In this document: positions 54,905-64,000 of the stretch, in pieces
Numbering within the stretch: position 1 is the first letter of the stretch
Layout of the letters: every line of letters starts with the position of its first letter
Source: JADKCZ01 sp963786945
GTDB lineage: Bacteria > Myxococcota > Myxococcia > Myxococcales > Anaeromyxobacteraceae
Length of the DNA stretch: 64,000 nucleotides
Direction of reading: 5' to 3'
Assembly: GCA_963786945.1 (NCBI GenBank)
Contig: CAWBAO010000004.1
Coordinates: 124,001 to 188,000, forward strand
The notes under the pieces: generated by a model
Database searches by the model: none
Seen by the model: the letters and a program-made list of their open reading frames with translations, nothing else
Told to the model about the DNA's origin: nothing
Translations under genes and position numbers: made by a program

Positions 54905-57900
54905 TCAGGCCAGGACGACGACCAGGTCCTCCTTCTCGACCTTGTCGCCCTCCTTGAACTTCACCTCGGCCACGATGCAGTCGGCCCTGGCCTTCAGGTT
55001 GGTCTCCATCTTCATGGCCTCGGTGACCAGCATCACCTCGCCGGCCTTCAGCTTGTCGCCGGGCTTGACGTTCACCTTGAGCACCTTGCCCGGCATGGGC
55101 GCGCCGACGTGGCTGGGGTTCCCCTTCTCGGCCTTGGGGCGCACGGCGGCGCCGGTGACGGCGGCCTGGTCGCGGACCGTGACGGTGCGCCCCTCGCCGT
55201 TCAGCTCGAAGAAGACGTCGCGGGTGCCGTCGGGCTGCAGCTTCCCGACCGTCACCAGCTTCACGATCAGCGTCTTGCCGGGCTCGATCTCCAGGCTGGT
55301 CTCCTGGCCCGGCTCGAGGCCGTAGAAGAAGACCGGCGTGGGGATGACCGAGGTGTCGGAGAACTCCTCCCGGTGGCGCGCGAGCTCCGGGTAGACGTTG
55401 GGGTAGAGCAGCCAGGAGGCCAGCGCCTTGTCGTCGACCGGCTGCCCGGTCTTCTCGGCGGCCTTCCGGCGCTCGGCCTCGAGGTCGGCCGGCTCGATGA
55501 GCTCGCCGGGCCGGTAGGTGATGGGCTCCGCCCCCTTGAGGATGATCTTCTGCAGCTCGGGCGGGAAGCCGCCGTAGGGCTGGCCCAGCATCCCCTTGGC
55601 GAGCCCGACCACCGACTCCGGGAAGGCCAGGTCCGCCCCCTTCTCGGTGAAGAGGTCCTCGGGCTCCAGGTTGTTCTTCACCAGGAACATCGCCATGTCG
55701 CCCACCACCTTGGACGACGGCGTGACCTTGACGAGGTCGCCGAAGAGGAGGTTCACCTTCCGGTACATGTCCTTGCACTCCTCCCAGCGGTCGAGGAGGC
55801 CCAGCCCGGCCACCTGCGGCTTGTAGTTGGAGTACTGGCCGCCGGGGATCTCGTGGCGGTAGACCTCGGCGGTGCCGCTCTTCAGCCCCGACTCGAAGGG
55901 CGCGTAGAACTCGCGGACCCCCTCCCAGTAGCTGGCCAGCCGCTGCAGCCCGTCCTGGTCGAGCTTCGGGTCCCACTCGCTGCCCGCCAGCACCGCCACC
56001 AGCGAGTTGAGGTTGGGCTGCGCGGTGAGGCCGGAGAGCGACGAGAGCGCGGCGTCGACCACGTCGACCCCGGCCCGGGTGGCCTCGAGGATGGTGGCCG
56101 CCGAGACCCCGGAGGTGTCGTGGGTGTGGAGGTGGACGGGGATGCCGACCTCCTGCTTGAGCGCCCGGATGAGCTGCCCGGCCGCGAAGGGCTTGAGCAG
56201 CCCGGCCATGTCCTTGATGGCGAGCAGGTGGGCGCCCATCCGCTCCAGCTCCCGCGCCAGCTTCACGTAGTAGGCCAGCGGGTACTTGGTGCGCGAGGGA
56301 TCGGAGATGTCGCCGGTGTAGCAGAGCGCGGCCTCGAGGACCTTGCCCTCCTTGCGCACCGCCTCGCAGGCCACCGTCATCCCCCGGGTCCAGTTGAGCG
56401 AGTCGAAGACGCGGAAGACGTCGACGCCCGAGGCCGCCGCCTCGTGGACGAACTTCTCCACCACGTTGTCGGGGTAGTTGGTGTAGCCCACGGCGTTGGA
56501 GCCGCGCAGCAGCATCTGGAAGAGGACGTTGGGGATCTCGGCGCGCAGCGCGTGGAGCCGGGCCCAGGGATCCTCCTTGAGGAAGCGCATGGCCACGTCG
56601 AAGGTGGCGCCGCCCCAGCACTCCAGCGAGAAGAGGCCGGCGCCGAGGCGCGCCGTGGCCGGGGCCACCTTGAGCAGGTCGTGGGTGCGGACCCGGGTGG
56701 CCAGCAGCGACTGGTGGGCGTCGCGCATGGTGGTGTCGGTGAAGAGCAGTCCCTCCTGCTCCAGCACCCACCTCGCCAGCCCCTCGGGGCCGCGCTGGTC
56801 GAGGATCTGGCGGGTGCCCGGCGGCGGCGGCCGGGTCAGGTCCACCGCCGGCGGGCGGGCCTCGCGCAGCTCGGTCGGCCGGAGCGGCCGGGCCACCCCG
56901 GGCGAGCCGTTGACGGTGACCTCGGAGAGGAACTTGAGCAGCTTGGTGGCCCGGTCCTTCTTCTGCGGCACCACCATGAGCTCGGGGTGGGCCTCGATGA
57001 AGGAGGTGTCGCAGCGCCCCGCCAGGAAGACCGGGTGGCTCATCACGTTCTCGAGGAACGGGATGTTGGTCTTCACGCCGCGGATGCGGAACTCGGCGAG
57101 GCAGCGCCGCATCACGCTGGCGGCGGCGTCGAAGCGGAGCCCCCAGGTGGAGACCTTGACCAGCAGCGAGTCGTAGTGCGGGGTGATGACCGCCCCGCCG
57201 AAGGCCGAGCCGGCGTCGAGCCGCACCCCGGCGCCGCCCGGCGAGCGGTAGGCCTTGAGCACGCCGTAGTCCGGGGCGAAGCCGTTCTGCGCGTCCTCGG
57301 TGGTGATGCGGCACTGGATGGCGAAGCCGCGCATCTGCACGTCGGCCTGGCTGCCGATGGCGATCTCCGGGTCCGAGAGCTTCCGCCCCTCGGCGACGAG
57401 GATCTGCGCCTGCACCAGGTTGCGCCCGGTGATCATCTCGGTGACGGTGTGCTCCACCTGGATGCGGGGGTTCACCTCGATGAAGTAGTGGTGCCCCTGC
57501 TGGTCGAGCAGGAACTCCCAGGTGCCGGCGTTCCGGTAGCCGACCGACCGGGCGATCTTGAGGGCGTCGGCGCAGATGGCCTCCCGCTGGGCCGGGGTGA
57601 TGGCCACCGAGGGCGCGAACTCCACCACCTTCTGGTGGCGGCGCTGCACCGAGCAGTCGCGCTCGAAGAGGTGGACCAGGTTGCCGTGCTGGTCGCCCAG
57701 CACCTGCACCTCGATGTGCTTGGGCCGCTCGATGTAGCGCTCCAGGAAGACGGCCGGGTTGCCGAAGGCGGCCTTGGCCTCGCTCCTCGCGCTGGTCAGC
57801 CCCTCCAGCAGCTCCTTCTGGTCGCGGGCCACCCGCATGCCGCGCCCGCCCCCGCCGCCGGCCGCCTTGACGATGATGGGGTAGCCGTGCTGCCGGGCGA

Positions 57901-58351
57901 AGACCAGCGCCTCCTCGTCGTGGAGCACCGGCTCGGGGGTCCCCGGCACCACCGCGACGCCCGCGGCGATGGCCGCCTTCCGGCCGGCCACCTTGTCGCC
58001 CAGGCGGCGCTGCATGTCGGCGGTCGGGCCGATGAAGACGATGCCGGCCTGCTCGCAGGCCTCGGCGAAGGCGGCGTTCTCGGAGAGGAAGCCATACCCG
58101 GGGTGGATGGCGTCGATCTCGAGCCGCCTGGCCAGCGCCACGATCTCGTCGATGCCCAGGTAGGCGTCGATGGGGGGCTTGCCCTTGCCCACCAGGTAGG
58201 CCTCGTCGGCCTTGTACCGGTGGAGCGAGAGCCGGTCCTCCTCCGAGTAGATGGCGACCGTCTGGATGCCCAGCTCGGTGCAGGCGCGGAAGATGCGGAT
58301 GGCGATCTCGCCGCGATTCGCGGCCATGACCCGGCGAAACGGGATCGTCAT
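54905..58351 (-). CDS. pyc: Pyruvate carboxylase
   Basis: A protein of 1148 residues, full length for the alpha4-type enzyme. The biotin carboxylase domain (about 1-450) starts FRRVMAANRGEIAIRIFRACTELGIQTVAIYS, with the ATP-grasp glycine loop KAAGGGGGRGMR and EVNPRIQVEHTVTEMITG. The carboxyltransferase domain (about 530-800) has FTDTTMRDAHQSLLATRVRTHD and VHLHTHDTSG. The carrier domain at the C-terminus has the biotin-lysine motif EAMKMETN. It converts pyruvate, bicarbonate and ATP to oxaloacetate, refilling the TCA cycle. No frameshift is present although surrounding genes have them. Confidence 0.97.
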   Translation of the reverse strand: MTIPFRRVMAANRGEIAIRIFRACTELGIQTVAIYSEEDRLSLHRYKADEAYLVGKGKPPIDAYLGIDEIVALARRLEIDAIHPGYGFLSENAAFAEACEQAGIVFIGPTADMQRRLGDKVAGRKAAIAAGVAVVPGTPEPVLHDEEALVFARQHGYPIIVKAAGGGGGRGMRVARDQKELLEGLTSARSEAKAAFGNPAVFLERYIERPKHIEVQVLGDQHGNLVHLFERDCSVQRRHQKVVEFAPSVAITPAQREAICADALKIARSVGYRNAGTWEFLLDQQGHHYFIEVNPRIQVEHTVTEMITGRNLVQAQILVAEGRKLSDPEIAIGSQADVQMRGFAIQCRITTEDAQNGFAPDYGVLKAYRSPGGAGVRLDAGSAFGGAVITPHYDSLLVKVSTWGLRFDAAASVMRRCLAEFRIRGVKTNIPFLENVMSHPVFLAGRCDTSFIEAHPELMVVPQKKDRATKLLKFLSEVTVNGSPGVARPLRPTELREARPPAVDLTRPPPPGTRQILDQRGPEGLARWVLEQEGLLFTDTTMRDAHQSLLATRVRTHDLLKVAPATARLGAGLFSLECWGGATFDVAMRFLKEDPWARLHALRAEIPNVLFQMLLRGSNAVGYTNYPDNVVEKFVHEAAASGVDVFRVFDSLNWTRGMTVACEAVRKEGKVLEAALCYTGDISDPSRTKYPLAYYVKLARELERMGAHLLAIKDMAGLLKPFAAGQLIRALKQEVGIPVHLHTHDTSGVSAATILEATRAGVDVVDAALSSLSGLTAQPNLNSLVAVLAGSEWDPKLDQDGLQRLASYWEGVREFYAPFESGLKSGTAEVYRHEIPGGQYSNYKPQVAGLGLLDRWEECKDMYRKVNLLFGDLVKVTPSSKVVGDMAMFLVKNNLEPEDLFTEKGADLAFPESVVGLAKGMLGQPYGGFPPELQKIILKGAEPITYRPGELIEPADLEAERRKAAEKTGQPVDDKALASWLLYPNVYPELARHREEFSDTSVIPTPVFFYGLEPGQETSLEIEPGKTLIVKLVTVGKLQPDGTRDVFFELNGEGRTVTVRDQAAVTGAAVRPKAEKGNPSHVGAPMPGKVLKVNVKPGDKLKAGEVMLVTEAMKMETNLKARADCIVAEVKFKEGDKVEKEDLVVVLA

Positions 58352-58497
58352 GACGACTCCAGGAGTGGGCCGGGTGCTCCGGCGCCCTCGGGTGCGGTGC
58401 GGCGGGAGAGGAAGGAGAGCACGCCGGCCGGCGGGAAGTCGAGGGGGTCGCGGCGCGCCGCGGCGATTCCGGCGCCGGACCGCGGCGAGACCGGCTC

Positions 58498-58920
58498 TCA
58501 GCGCGCCGGCGCCGACGCCGCGTCGTGGGCCACGGCCCAGCCCCCCAGGTCCCGGTCCTCGCCGCCGATGTGCTCGCGCAGCCAGGCCTCCAGCCAGAGG
58601 TGCAGCATCTCGGCCACCTCGGCGGTGGGCCCCTGGCGCCGGTACTCGCCGGTCACCCGGTGGAGCCGGTCGGCGAAGTCGCGGTGCGCCTCGCAGTGCG
58701 CCGGCAGCGCGGGGAAGTCCGTCCGCCGCATCCAGCGCTCCTCGAACTCGAAGTGGGAGAGGACGAAGTCGCGGAAGGAGGCGAGCATCAGCTCGGCGCC
58801 GGCCGGCTCCCCGTGGCGCATGGCGTGGTAGAGCCGCTCGCCGCGGCGGAAGAGCTCGCGATGCTGCTCGTCGATCTCCTCGATCCCGAGCTCCAGGCTG
58901 TCGGTCCAGACGAACGGCAT
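58498..58920 (-). CDS. Bacteriohemerythrin
   Basis: A protein of 140 residues from ATG 58920 (MPFVWTDSLELG); a longer frame with 16 more codons exists. The non-haem di-iron ligand pattern is complete: EIDEQHRELF (His), HFEFEERWM (HxxxE), HCEAHRDF (HxxxH) and REHIGGEDRD (HxxxxD). A four-helix bundle that binds O2 reversibly is expected. Stand-alone hemerythrins serve as oxygen carriers, stores or sensors in microaerophilic bacteria. It is divergent from the FAD/Fe-S oxidoreductase gene, 224 bp apart. Confidence 0.93.
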   Translation of the reverse strand: MPFVWTDSLELGIEEIDEQHRELFRRGERLYHAMRHGEPAGAELMLASFRDFVLSHFEFEERWMRRTDFPALPAHCEAHRDFADRLHRVTGEYRRQGPTAEVAEMLHLWLEAWLREHIGGEDRDLGGWAVAHDAASAPAR

Positions 58921-59144
58921 GCGCGCCCCGTGGATGGGATCAGAGCACCGGCGCGCCGGCGATCGCAAGTCCCTGACGGCACAGCGGCACCATGCCTCAG
59001 GGGGCGGCCGCGGGGTCCGGGCCGGCGCGCGGCGAGAGCGTAAGCGTTCTTTCCCCCGGCTCGCCGCAGCTGGCGCACCGCGGCGGCGACCCCGGTGGTA
59101 TCCTCCCGGTCCCCGGGGCCCGTCGGCGACCGGCCCCGCACCCG

Positions 59145-62100
59145 ATGACCGAACCTGCCGCCACCCCTCGCGAGATCCCCTTCAACTACACCTCGGCCGA
59201 CGACCGGCAGGCCGTCATCTTCCTGCTCGGAGGCGAGGTCTGGGCCAAGCTGGAGACGCTGCGGTCCAGGCGCGTCACCGGCCGCTCGGCGCGCCTGCTC
59301 ATGCGGGTGCTGGGCGAGATCCTGGTCCACCGGCGCAACGCCTTCCTGCTGCAGGAGCTGGTCGACTCCCCCCGCCGCCGCCGCCGGCTGCTGGAGCACA
59401 TCGAGAAGGACCTGACGGTCATCGACCGGGGCGCCGCCGGCGAGCCGCTGGTGCAGGAGGTGCTGGCCGCCTGCCGGGGGCTGGTGACCCGCTTCCGCGC
59501 CGAGATCGACGGCCTGCCCGACCTGCGCCGGCGCCTGGCCCGCGAGCTGGGCGGGGCGGCCGGCAGGGAGAACGTCCTCTTCGACCCGTTCACGCTGGTG
59601 TCGCACGCCACCGACGCCACCGACTGGCGGCTCCACCTCCCGCTGGCGGTGGTCATGCCCGACCAGGAGGCGCAGGTGGCGCCGACCCTGGCGGCCATCG
59701 GCCGGCTGGGGCTGAAGGCCGTCCCGCGCGGCGCCGGCACCGGGCTCACCGGCGGCGCCGTGCCGCTGCGGGCGGACTGCGTGGTGGTCAACACCGAGAA
59801 GCTCAACCACATCCGCGGCCTCTCCCGCCGCACCCTCTCGCTGCGCGACGGCACCACCGCCAGCGCCCACGTGCTGGAGCTGGAGGCAGGCGTCATCACC
59901 GAGAAGGCCATGGAGTTCGCCGAGGAGCGCGGGCTGGTCTTCGCCACCGACCCCACCAGCGCCTGGGCCTGCACGGTGGGCGGCAACATCGCCGAGAACG
60001 CCGGCGGCAAGGACTGCGTGCTGTGGGGCACCTGCATCGACAACCTGCTCTCCTGGCGGATGGCCATGCCCAGCGGGCGGCGCTGGACGGTGCGGCGCAC
60101 CGACCACCAGCTCCGCAAGATCCTCCCCGAGGACACCGTCACCTTCGAGGTGCTCGACGAGGACGGCGCCGCGGTGAAGCGGATCACCCTCTCCGGCGGC
60201 GAGATCCGCAAGAAGGGGCTCTGGAAGGACATCACCAACAAGGCGCTGGGCGGCGTCCCCGGGCTGCAGAAGGAGGGGACCGACGGGGTCATCACCTCGG
60301 CGGAGTTCATCCTCTACCCGGAGTACGAGGCCAAGCGCACCCTCTGCCTCGAGTTCTTCGGCCCCGACATGGAGGAGGCCAGCCAGGTCATCCTCGACCT
60401 CTCCCGCGCCTTCCCCTTCCCCAACCAGGGGAAGGAGGCGCTCATGGCGCTCGAGCACTTCGACGACGAGTACGTGCGGGCCATCGGCTACGAGGTGAAG
60501 GCGCCGCGGGCCGAGACGCCCCAGGGCGGTGCTGCTCATCGACGTGGTGGGCCACACCGCCGAGGAGGCGGCGCGCGGGGTGGCCACCATCCGCGCCATC
60601 CTCGAGCCCCACCGCAACACCCTGCTCTTCGAGGCCCGCGACCCGGCCGAGGCCAGGAAGTTCTGGGCCGACCGGAAGAAGCTGGGCGCCATCGCCCGGC
60701 GCACCAACGCCTTCAAGATGAACGAGGACGTGGTGCTCCCCCTCACCGCGCTGGCCGAGTTCGCCCGCTTCACCGACGACCTCAACGTGGAGGAGGAGCG
60801 GTTCGCCCAGGGCCGGTTCGTCGACCGCGCCGAGGCCCTGCTGCGGGCGGCCACCGCCGGGCAGGACGACCCGGAGTGGCTGCTGGCCAAGATCCCGGCC
60901 GCGCTGGCCCGCTGCCAGCAGGCCCGCGCCGCCCTGGCCGCCGCCGACGTCAAGGTCCTGCGGGCGGTGAGCGTGGTGGCCGACCTGCGCCACGACCTCG
61001 GCGAGCTGGTCCGCGGCTACCCCAAGCTCTCCGCCGAGCTCGACCGGATCCACAGGGAGGTCCGCGACCGGCTCATCGTCATCGCCACGCACATGCACGC
61101 CGGCGACGGCAACGTGCACGTCAACGTGCCGGTCCTCTCCAACGACCGCCCCATGCTGGAGCGCTGCGACCAGGTCCTCGACACGGTGATGGCCCGGGTC
61201 ATGGCGCTGGGCGGGGTGGTCTCGGGCGAGCACGGCATCGGGATCACCAAGCTCAAGTACCTCGAGCCCCGCCGCGTCGAGGAGCTGCGCGCCCACCGGC
61301 AGCAGGTCGACCCCCACGGCCTGATGAACCCCGGCAAGCTCGACGACCTCGACGTGCTGGACCGGGTCTTCACGCCCTCCTTCAACCTCCTGGAGCTGGA
61401 GGCGCGCATCCTCCAGCACGGCCAGCTGGAGGAGCTGGCCAAGGCCATCGCCCACTGCGTCCGCTGCGGGAAGTGCAAGCCCGACTGCTGCGTGTACCAC
61501 CCGGCGCGCGGCCTGTTCTTCCACCCGCGCAACAAGAACCTCGCCATCGGCGCGCTCATCGAGGCGCTCCTCTACGACGCGCAGCGCGAGCGCTCCACCC
61601 GCTTCGAGCTGCTGCGCTGGCTGGAGGAGGTGGCCGACCACTGCACCATCTGCCACAAGTGCCTGAAGCCCTGCCCGGTCGACATCGACACCGGCGAGGT
61701 CTCGGTGCTGGAGCGGAGCATCCTGGTCACGCTGGGCCACAAGCGGGCCAGGGGCGCCACCTCCGCCACGCTCCGCTACCTGGACAGCCGCTCGCCGGCG
61801 CTCAACGCCGCCTTCCGGGCCACGGTGGTGCGGCTGGGCGGGGCGGTGCAGCGGGCCGGCTGTGCGCTGGCCGCGCCCTTCCAGCCGGCCGACGACCGCA
61901 CCCCCGGCTCCTATGCGCTCCAGCTGCTCCGCTCCCCGGTCCCGCCGGTGCCGGCCGAGACGCTCCACGACGTGCTGCCGCACTGCGAGCCCGACCAGGT
62001 CCTGCTGCTGGAGCCGGAGGGCGAGGCGGCCCGGACCGTCTTCTACTTCCCCGGCTGCGGCTCGGAGCGGCTCCAGAGCCAGATCTCGATGGCGGCCCTG

Positions 62101-62778
62101 CACGTCCTGCTCTCCTCCGGGACGCGGGTGGTCCTGCCGCCGCCCTTCCTCTGCTGCGGCTTCCCGCACCACGCCAACGCCCGGGAGCACCAGCACTCGA
62201 GGATGGTGCTGCGCGACACCATCCTCTTCAGCCAGATCCGCGAGATGTTCTCGTACCTGCAGTTCGACGCCTGCGTCATCACCTGCGGCACCTGCCGCGA
62301 GGGGCTCGACCAGATGGGGGCGGCCACGGTGTTCGGCCGGCTCATGGACGTGGCCGCCTTCGCCGCGGAGCGCGGCCTCAAGGTGGAGGGGAGCGGCGAC
62401 TACCTGTACCACGCTCCCTGCCACGACTCGCTGGACGGGAAGGCCACCGACCTGCTGGCGAAGCTGGGCGGCTTCACCAGCGTGGCGCCGGTCGGCCACT
62501 GCTGCTCCGAGGCCGGGACCCTGGCCCTCTCCCGTCCGGACATCACCGACGCCATGCTCCACCGCAAGCGCGAGGCCCTGGCGGAGGCGATGCACGGCCA
62601 GGCCAGCGCCACCATCCTCACCAACTGCCCGTCGTGCGTGCAGGGGCTGGGGCGCAACCGGCCACTGGGCGTGACGCCGCAGCACATCGTGGTGGCGCTG
62701 GCGGAGCGGCTCTCCGGCGCCGGCTGGCAGGAGCGCTTCCGCGCCCAGGCCGCCGGAGCCCGGGCCATCCAGTTCTAG
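59145..62778 (+). CDS. FAD-binding and Fe-S oxidoreductase, GlcD-GlcF-type fusion (frameshifted in this sequence)
   Basis: One gene of about 1210 residues, with the frame broken at the GGG run 60524-60526 (one extra G; removal gives PQAVLLIDVVG). Residues 1-150 form a DUF3683-like lead (FNYTSADDRQAVIFLLGG). The FAD_binding_4 domain follows (LGLKAVPRGAGTGLTGGAVP, CTVGGNIAENAGGKDC), then the FAD-oxidase C domain (THMHAGDGNVHVNVPV, GGVVSGEHGIG). Then come two Fe-S clusters (CVRCGKCKPDCC, CTICHKCLKPCP) and CCG domains (FPGCGSERLQ, CCGFPHH, CGTCREGLDQ, CCSEAGT). It resembles D-lactate/glycolate dehydrogenases; the substrate is probably a 2-hydroxy acid, with electrons going to quinone. Confidence 0.88.
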
Positions 62779-62793
62779 GCGTGCCCCGGCCCC

Positions 62794-64000
62794 TCAGTCT
62801 CCGGCCAGGGCCAGCGGCACGGCGTACTGGAACGGCTCGCCCTTGAACTTGGGGAAGATCATGAGCCGCGCCGCGCTCTTCAGGCACTGGCCCATCTCGG
62901 TGGAGTTGAGCGCCGGCTCGTCCAGCGCCGGGTAGGTGACGGTGCCGTTGGTGTTGATGGTGATCCGGAGCGCCACGGGTCGTCCGTCCAGCTTGACCTC
63001 CGAGCCGGCCGCACTGGCGATGCACGCGTCGAAGGCCTTGCGATTGGCCGAGACCACCTTGTTCACCTCGTCCCTGGACAGGCCGGTGGCCTCTCCCTGG
63101 CCCGGGTCGCGGCTCTCGGCGCCGGCCGCGGCGTCCGGGGCCAGCGCCGGCGCGGCCCTGGCCGGCTCGGCCTTGCGATCGGCCGGCTTCGCCTCCGCCC
63201 GCTTCTCCAGCCTCCGCTCGGGCGGCCGGGCCCTTGGCTCGGGCTTCCTCTCCGGCGGCACGGGCTCGGGCGCGGGCTCGGCCGGCGCGGCGGCGGGCGG
63301 CTCCGGCGCGGGCGGAGTGGCCTCGGGCGCCGGCGGCGTCGGGGCCGGCGGTCCGGGCGCCGCCGTCGGCGCGGCCGGGGGCGGTGAGGCCCCTCGCCTG
63401 AGCAGCGCGAAGGCGGTGATGCCGATGAGCGCCACCAGCCCGAGCCCGATGATGACGACCGGCAGGCCGCGGAGCGCGCTGCGCCGCGGCGTGGGCCGGG
63501 ACGGCGCCGGTGCAGGGGGAGCCGGCCTCGGCGCCGGAGGCGCGCTGGCGGGCGCCCCGCCCGCCCAGGTGTCTGGCAGGGAGGCGCGGGCCGCCACGCT
63601 GAAGGGATCGGTCCCAGGCTTCCCGGGCGTGCCGCCGCCGAAGGACTCGACCCCGCCCGGACCGCCTTCCGGGCCGGCCACGCCCACGCCCGCCATCACC
63701 TCGGCGGCGGCGGCGGCGAAGTCGGCCAGCTCGTCCTTCTCGGGCGGCGGTGGCGTGAGCGCCGGGTCCGGCCCGGATGGCGCCGCCTCGGGCTGGTCGA
63801 GCGGGGGCGACGGCTGCGGCGGCTCCGGCTCCGCCGGGCTCGCGGCCGAGTCGACGGCCAGGGCCACCTCGGGAGGCAGCGGCACCGACGCCCCAGCAGC
63901 AGGTGGCGACGCCTCGAGGGCGGCGACGGAGCTCGGCTCGGGCGACGGGGCGGCGACATCGGGCGGGGCGGCGACGTCCGGGGCGGCCGGCGGCGGTGAG
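62794..64000 (-). CDS. TonB/AgmX-like membrane protein, N-terminus cut by window end
   Basis: The frame is open to the end of the window, so the start (perhaps a zinc ribbon as in the paralogue at 21622) is missing. Visible order: Pro/Ala-rich region, KDELADFAAAAAEVMAG, a transmembrane helix (LPVVIIGLGLVALIGITAFAL), a Pro/Arg/Lys-rich periplasmic spacer, and a C-terminal domain of about 100 residues. That domain has LSRDEVNKVVSANRKAFDACIASAAG, VALRITINTNGTVTYPALDEP and QCLKSAARLMIFPKFKGEPFQYAVPL. The 'SANRKAFDACI...C' pattern is that of AgmX/PglI-type domains of myxobacteria, with two cysteines that could form a disulfide. It converges with the oxidoreductase gene (15 bp gap). Confidence 0.72.
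   Translation of the reverse strand, partial: SPPPAAPDVAAPPDVAAPSPEPSSVAALEASPPAAGASVPLPPEVALAVDSAASPAEPEPPQPSPPLDQPEAAPSGPDPALTPPPPEKDELADFAAAAAEVMAGVGVAGPEGGPGGVESFGGGTPGKPGTDPFSVAARASLPDTWAGGAPASAPPAPRPAPPAPAPSRPTPRRSALRGLPVVIIGLGLVALIGITAFALLRRGASPPPAAPTAAPGPPAPTPPAPEATPPAPEPPAAAPAEPAPEPVPPERKPEPRARPPERRLEKRAEAKPADRKAEPARAAPALAPDAAAGAESRDPGQGEATGLSRDEVNKVVSANRKAFDACIASAAGSEVKLDGRPVALRITINTNGTVTYPALDEPALNSTEMGQCLKSAARLMIFPKFKGEPFQYAVPLALAGD

Noticed and set aside
55825..55840. ttgtagttggag as another REP-like repeat copy
   Set aside because: It is inside the pyruvate carboxylase coding sequence and matches only 7 bases of the core; likewise near 54724 in the quinone oxidoreductase gene.

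Overview
The window is about 64 kb of very GC-rich DNA with tightly packed genes on both strands. Its gene content points to a myxobacterium (Myxococcota), plausibly an Anaeromyxobacter-like lineage. The clues are a FrzS-like pseudo-receiver/coiled-coil protein, an ECF sigma factor paired with a membrane Ser/Thr kinase, two zinc-ribbon/TonB-AgmX-like proteins, PilZ proteins and a periplasmic multihaem protein. This placement is inference: no rRNA, tRNA or other species marker was seen.

Regions. 1-8.3 kb: mostly housekeeping genes (partial GNAT acetyltransferase, GIN-domain protein, family-4 uracil-DNA glycosylase, zinc phospholipase C-like protein, CoaBC, CPBP protease, RlmI-type methyltransferase, radical SAM protein). 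8.3-18.3 kb: regulation and mobile DNA. It holds an ECF sigma/zinc anti-sigma pair, the FrzS-like protein, a REP-associated (RAYT) Y1 transposase bracketed by inverted copies of a short repeat, a VKOR-DsbA fusion, and an ECF sigma factor plus kinase divergent from a second sigma-like gene. 18.4-30.4 kb: cardiolipin synthase, TonB-like protein, TPR protein, saccharopine dehydrogenase-like protein, DEAD-box helicase, METTL20-like methyltransferase and a DUF748/AsmA-like protein. 30.4-35.4 kb: a TetR-MFP-RND efflux operon with a clear promoter and inverted-repeat operator. 35.4-44.2 kb: tri-haem lipoprotein, nitronate monooxygenase-like protein, SlyD, and RNA methyltransferases TrmJ and RsmE, with PilZ and a sugar transferase marking the edge of a polysaccharide region. 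44.2-53.3 kb: an exopolysaccharide locus (outer-membrane protein, Wza-like exporter, Wzz-like chain-length protein, a nucleotide-site-less CpsD-like protein, two polyprenyl sugar-phosphate transferases). It also contains an exosortase E/CPBP protease and one small VPEID-CTERM-type substrate. 53.4-64 kb: central metabolism and redox (CBS protein, quinone oxidoreductase, pyruvate carboxylase, hemerythrin, a large FAD/Fe-S oxidoreductase) and a second TonB/AgmX-like gene running off the end.

Ten genes between 30.6 and 60.5 kb are broken by single-base indels (eleven sites), most explained by one extra base in a short run. None was recognised in the first 30 kb. Undoing one base per site restores family-typical proteins, so I treat them as real genes with probable sequence errors and annotate each as one feature.

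The most interesting elements are the exosortase E/VPEID-CTERM pair inside the polysaccharide locus, and the RAYT with its GTAG-containing repeats, whose copies overlap the stop codons of both neighbouring genes.
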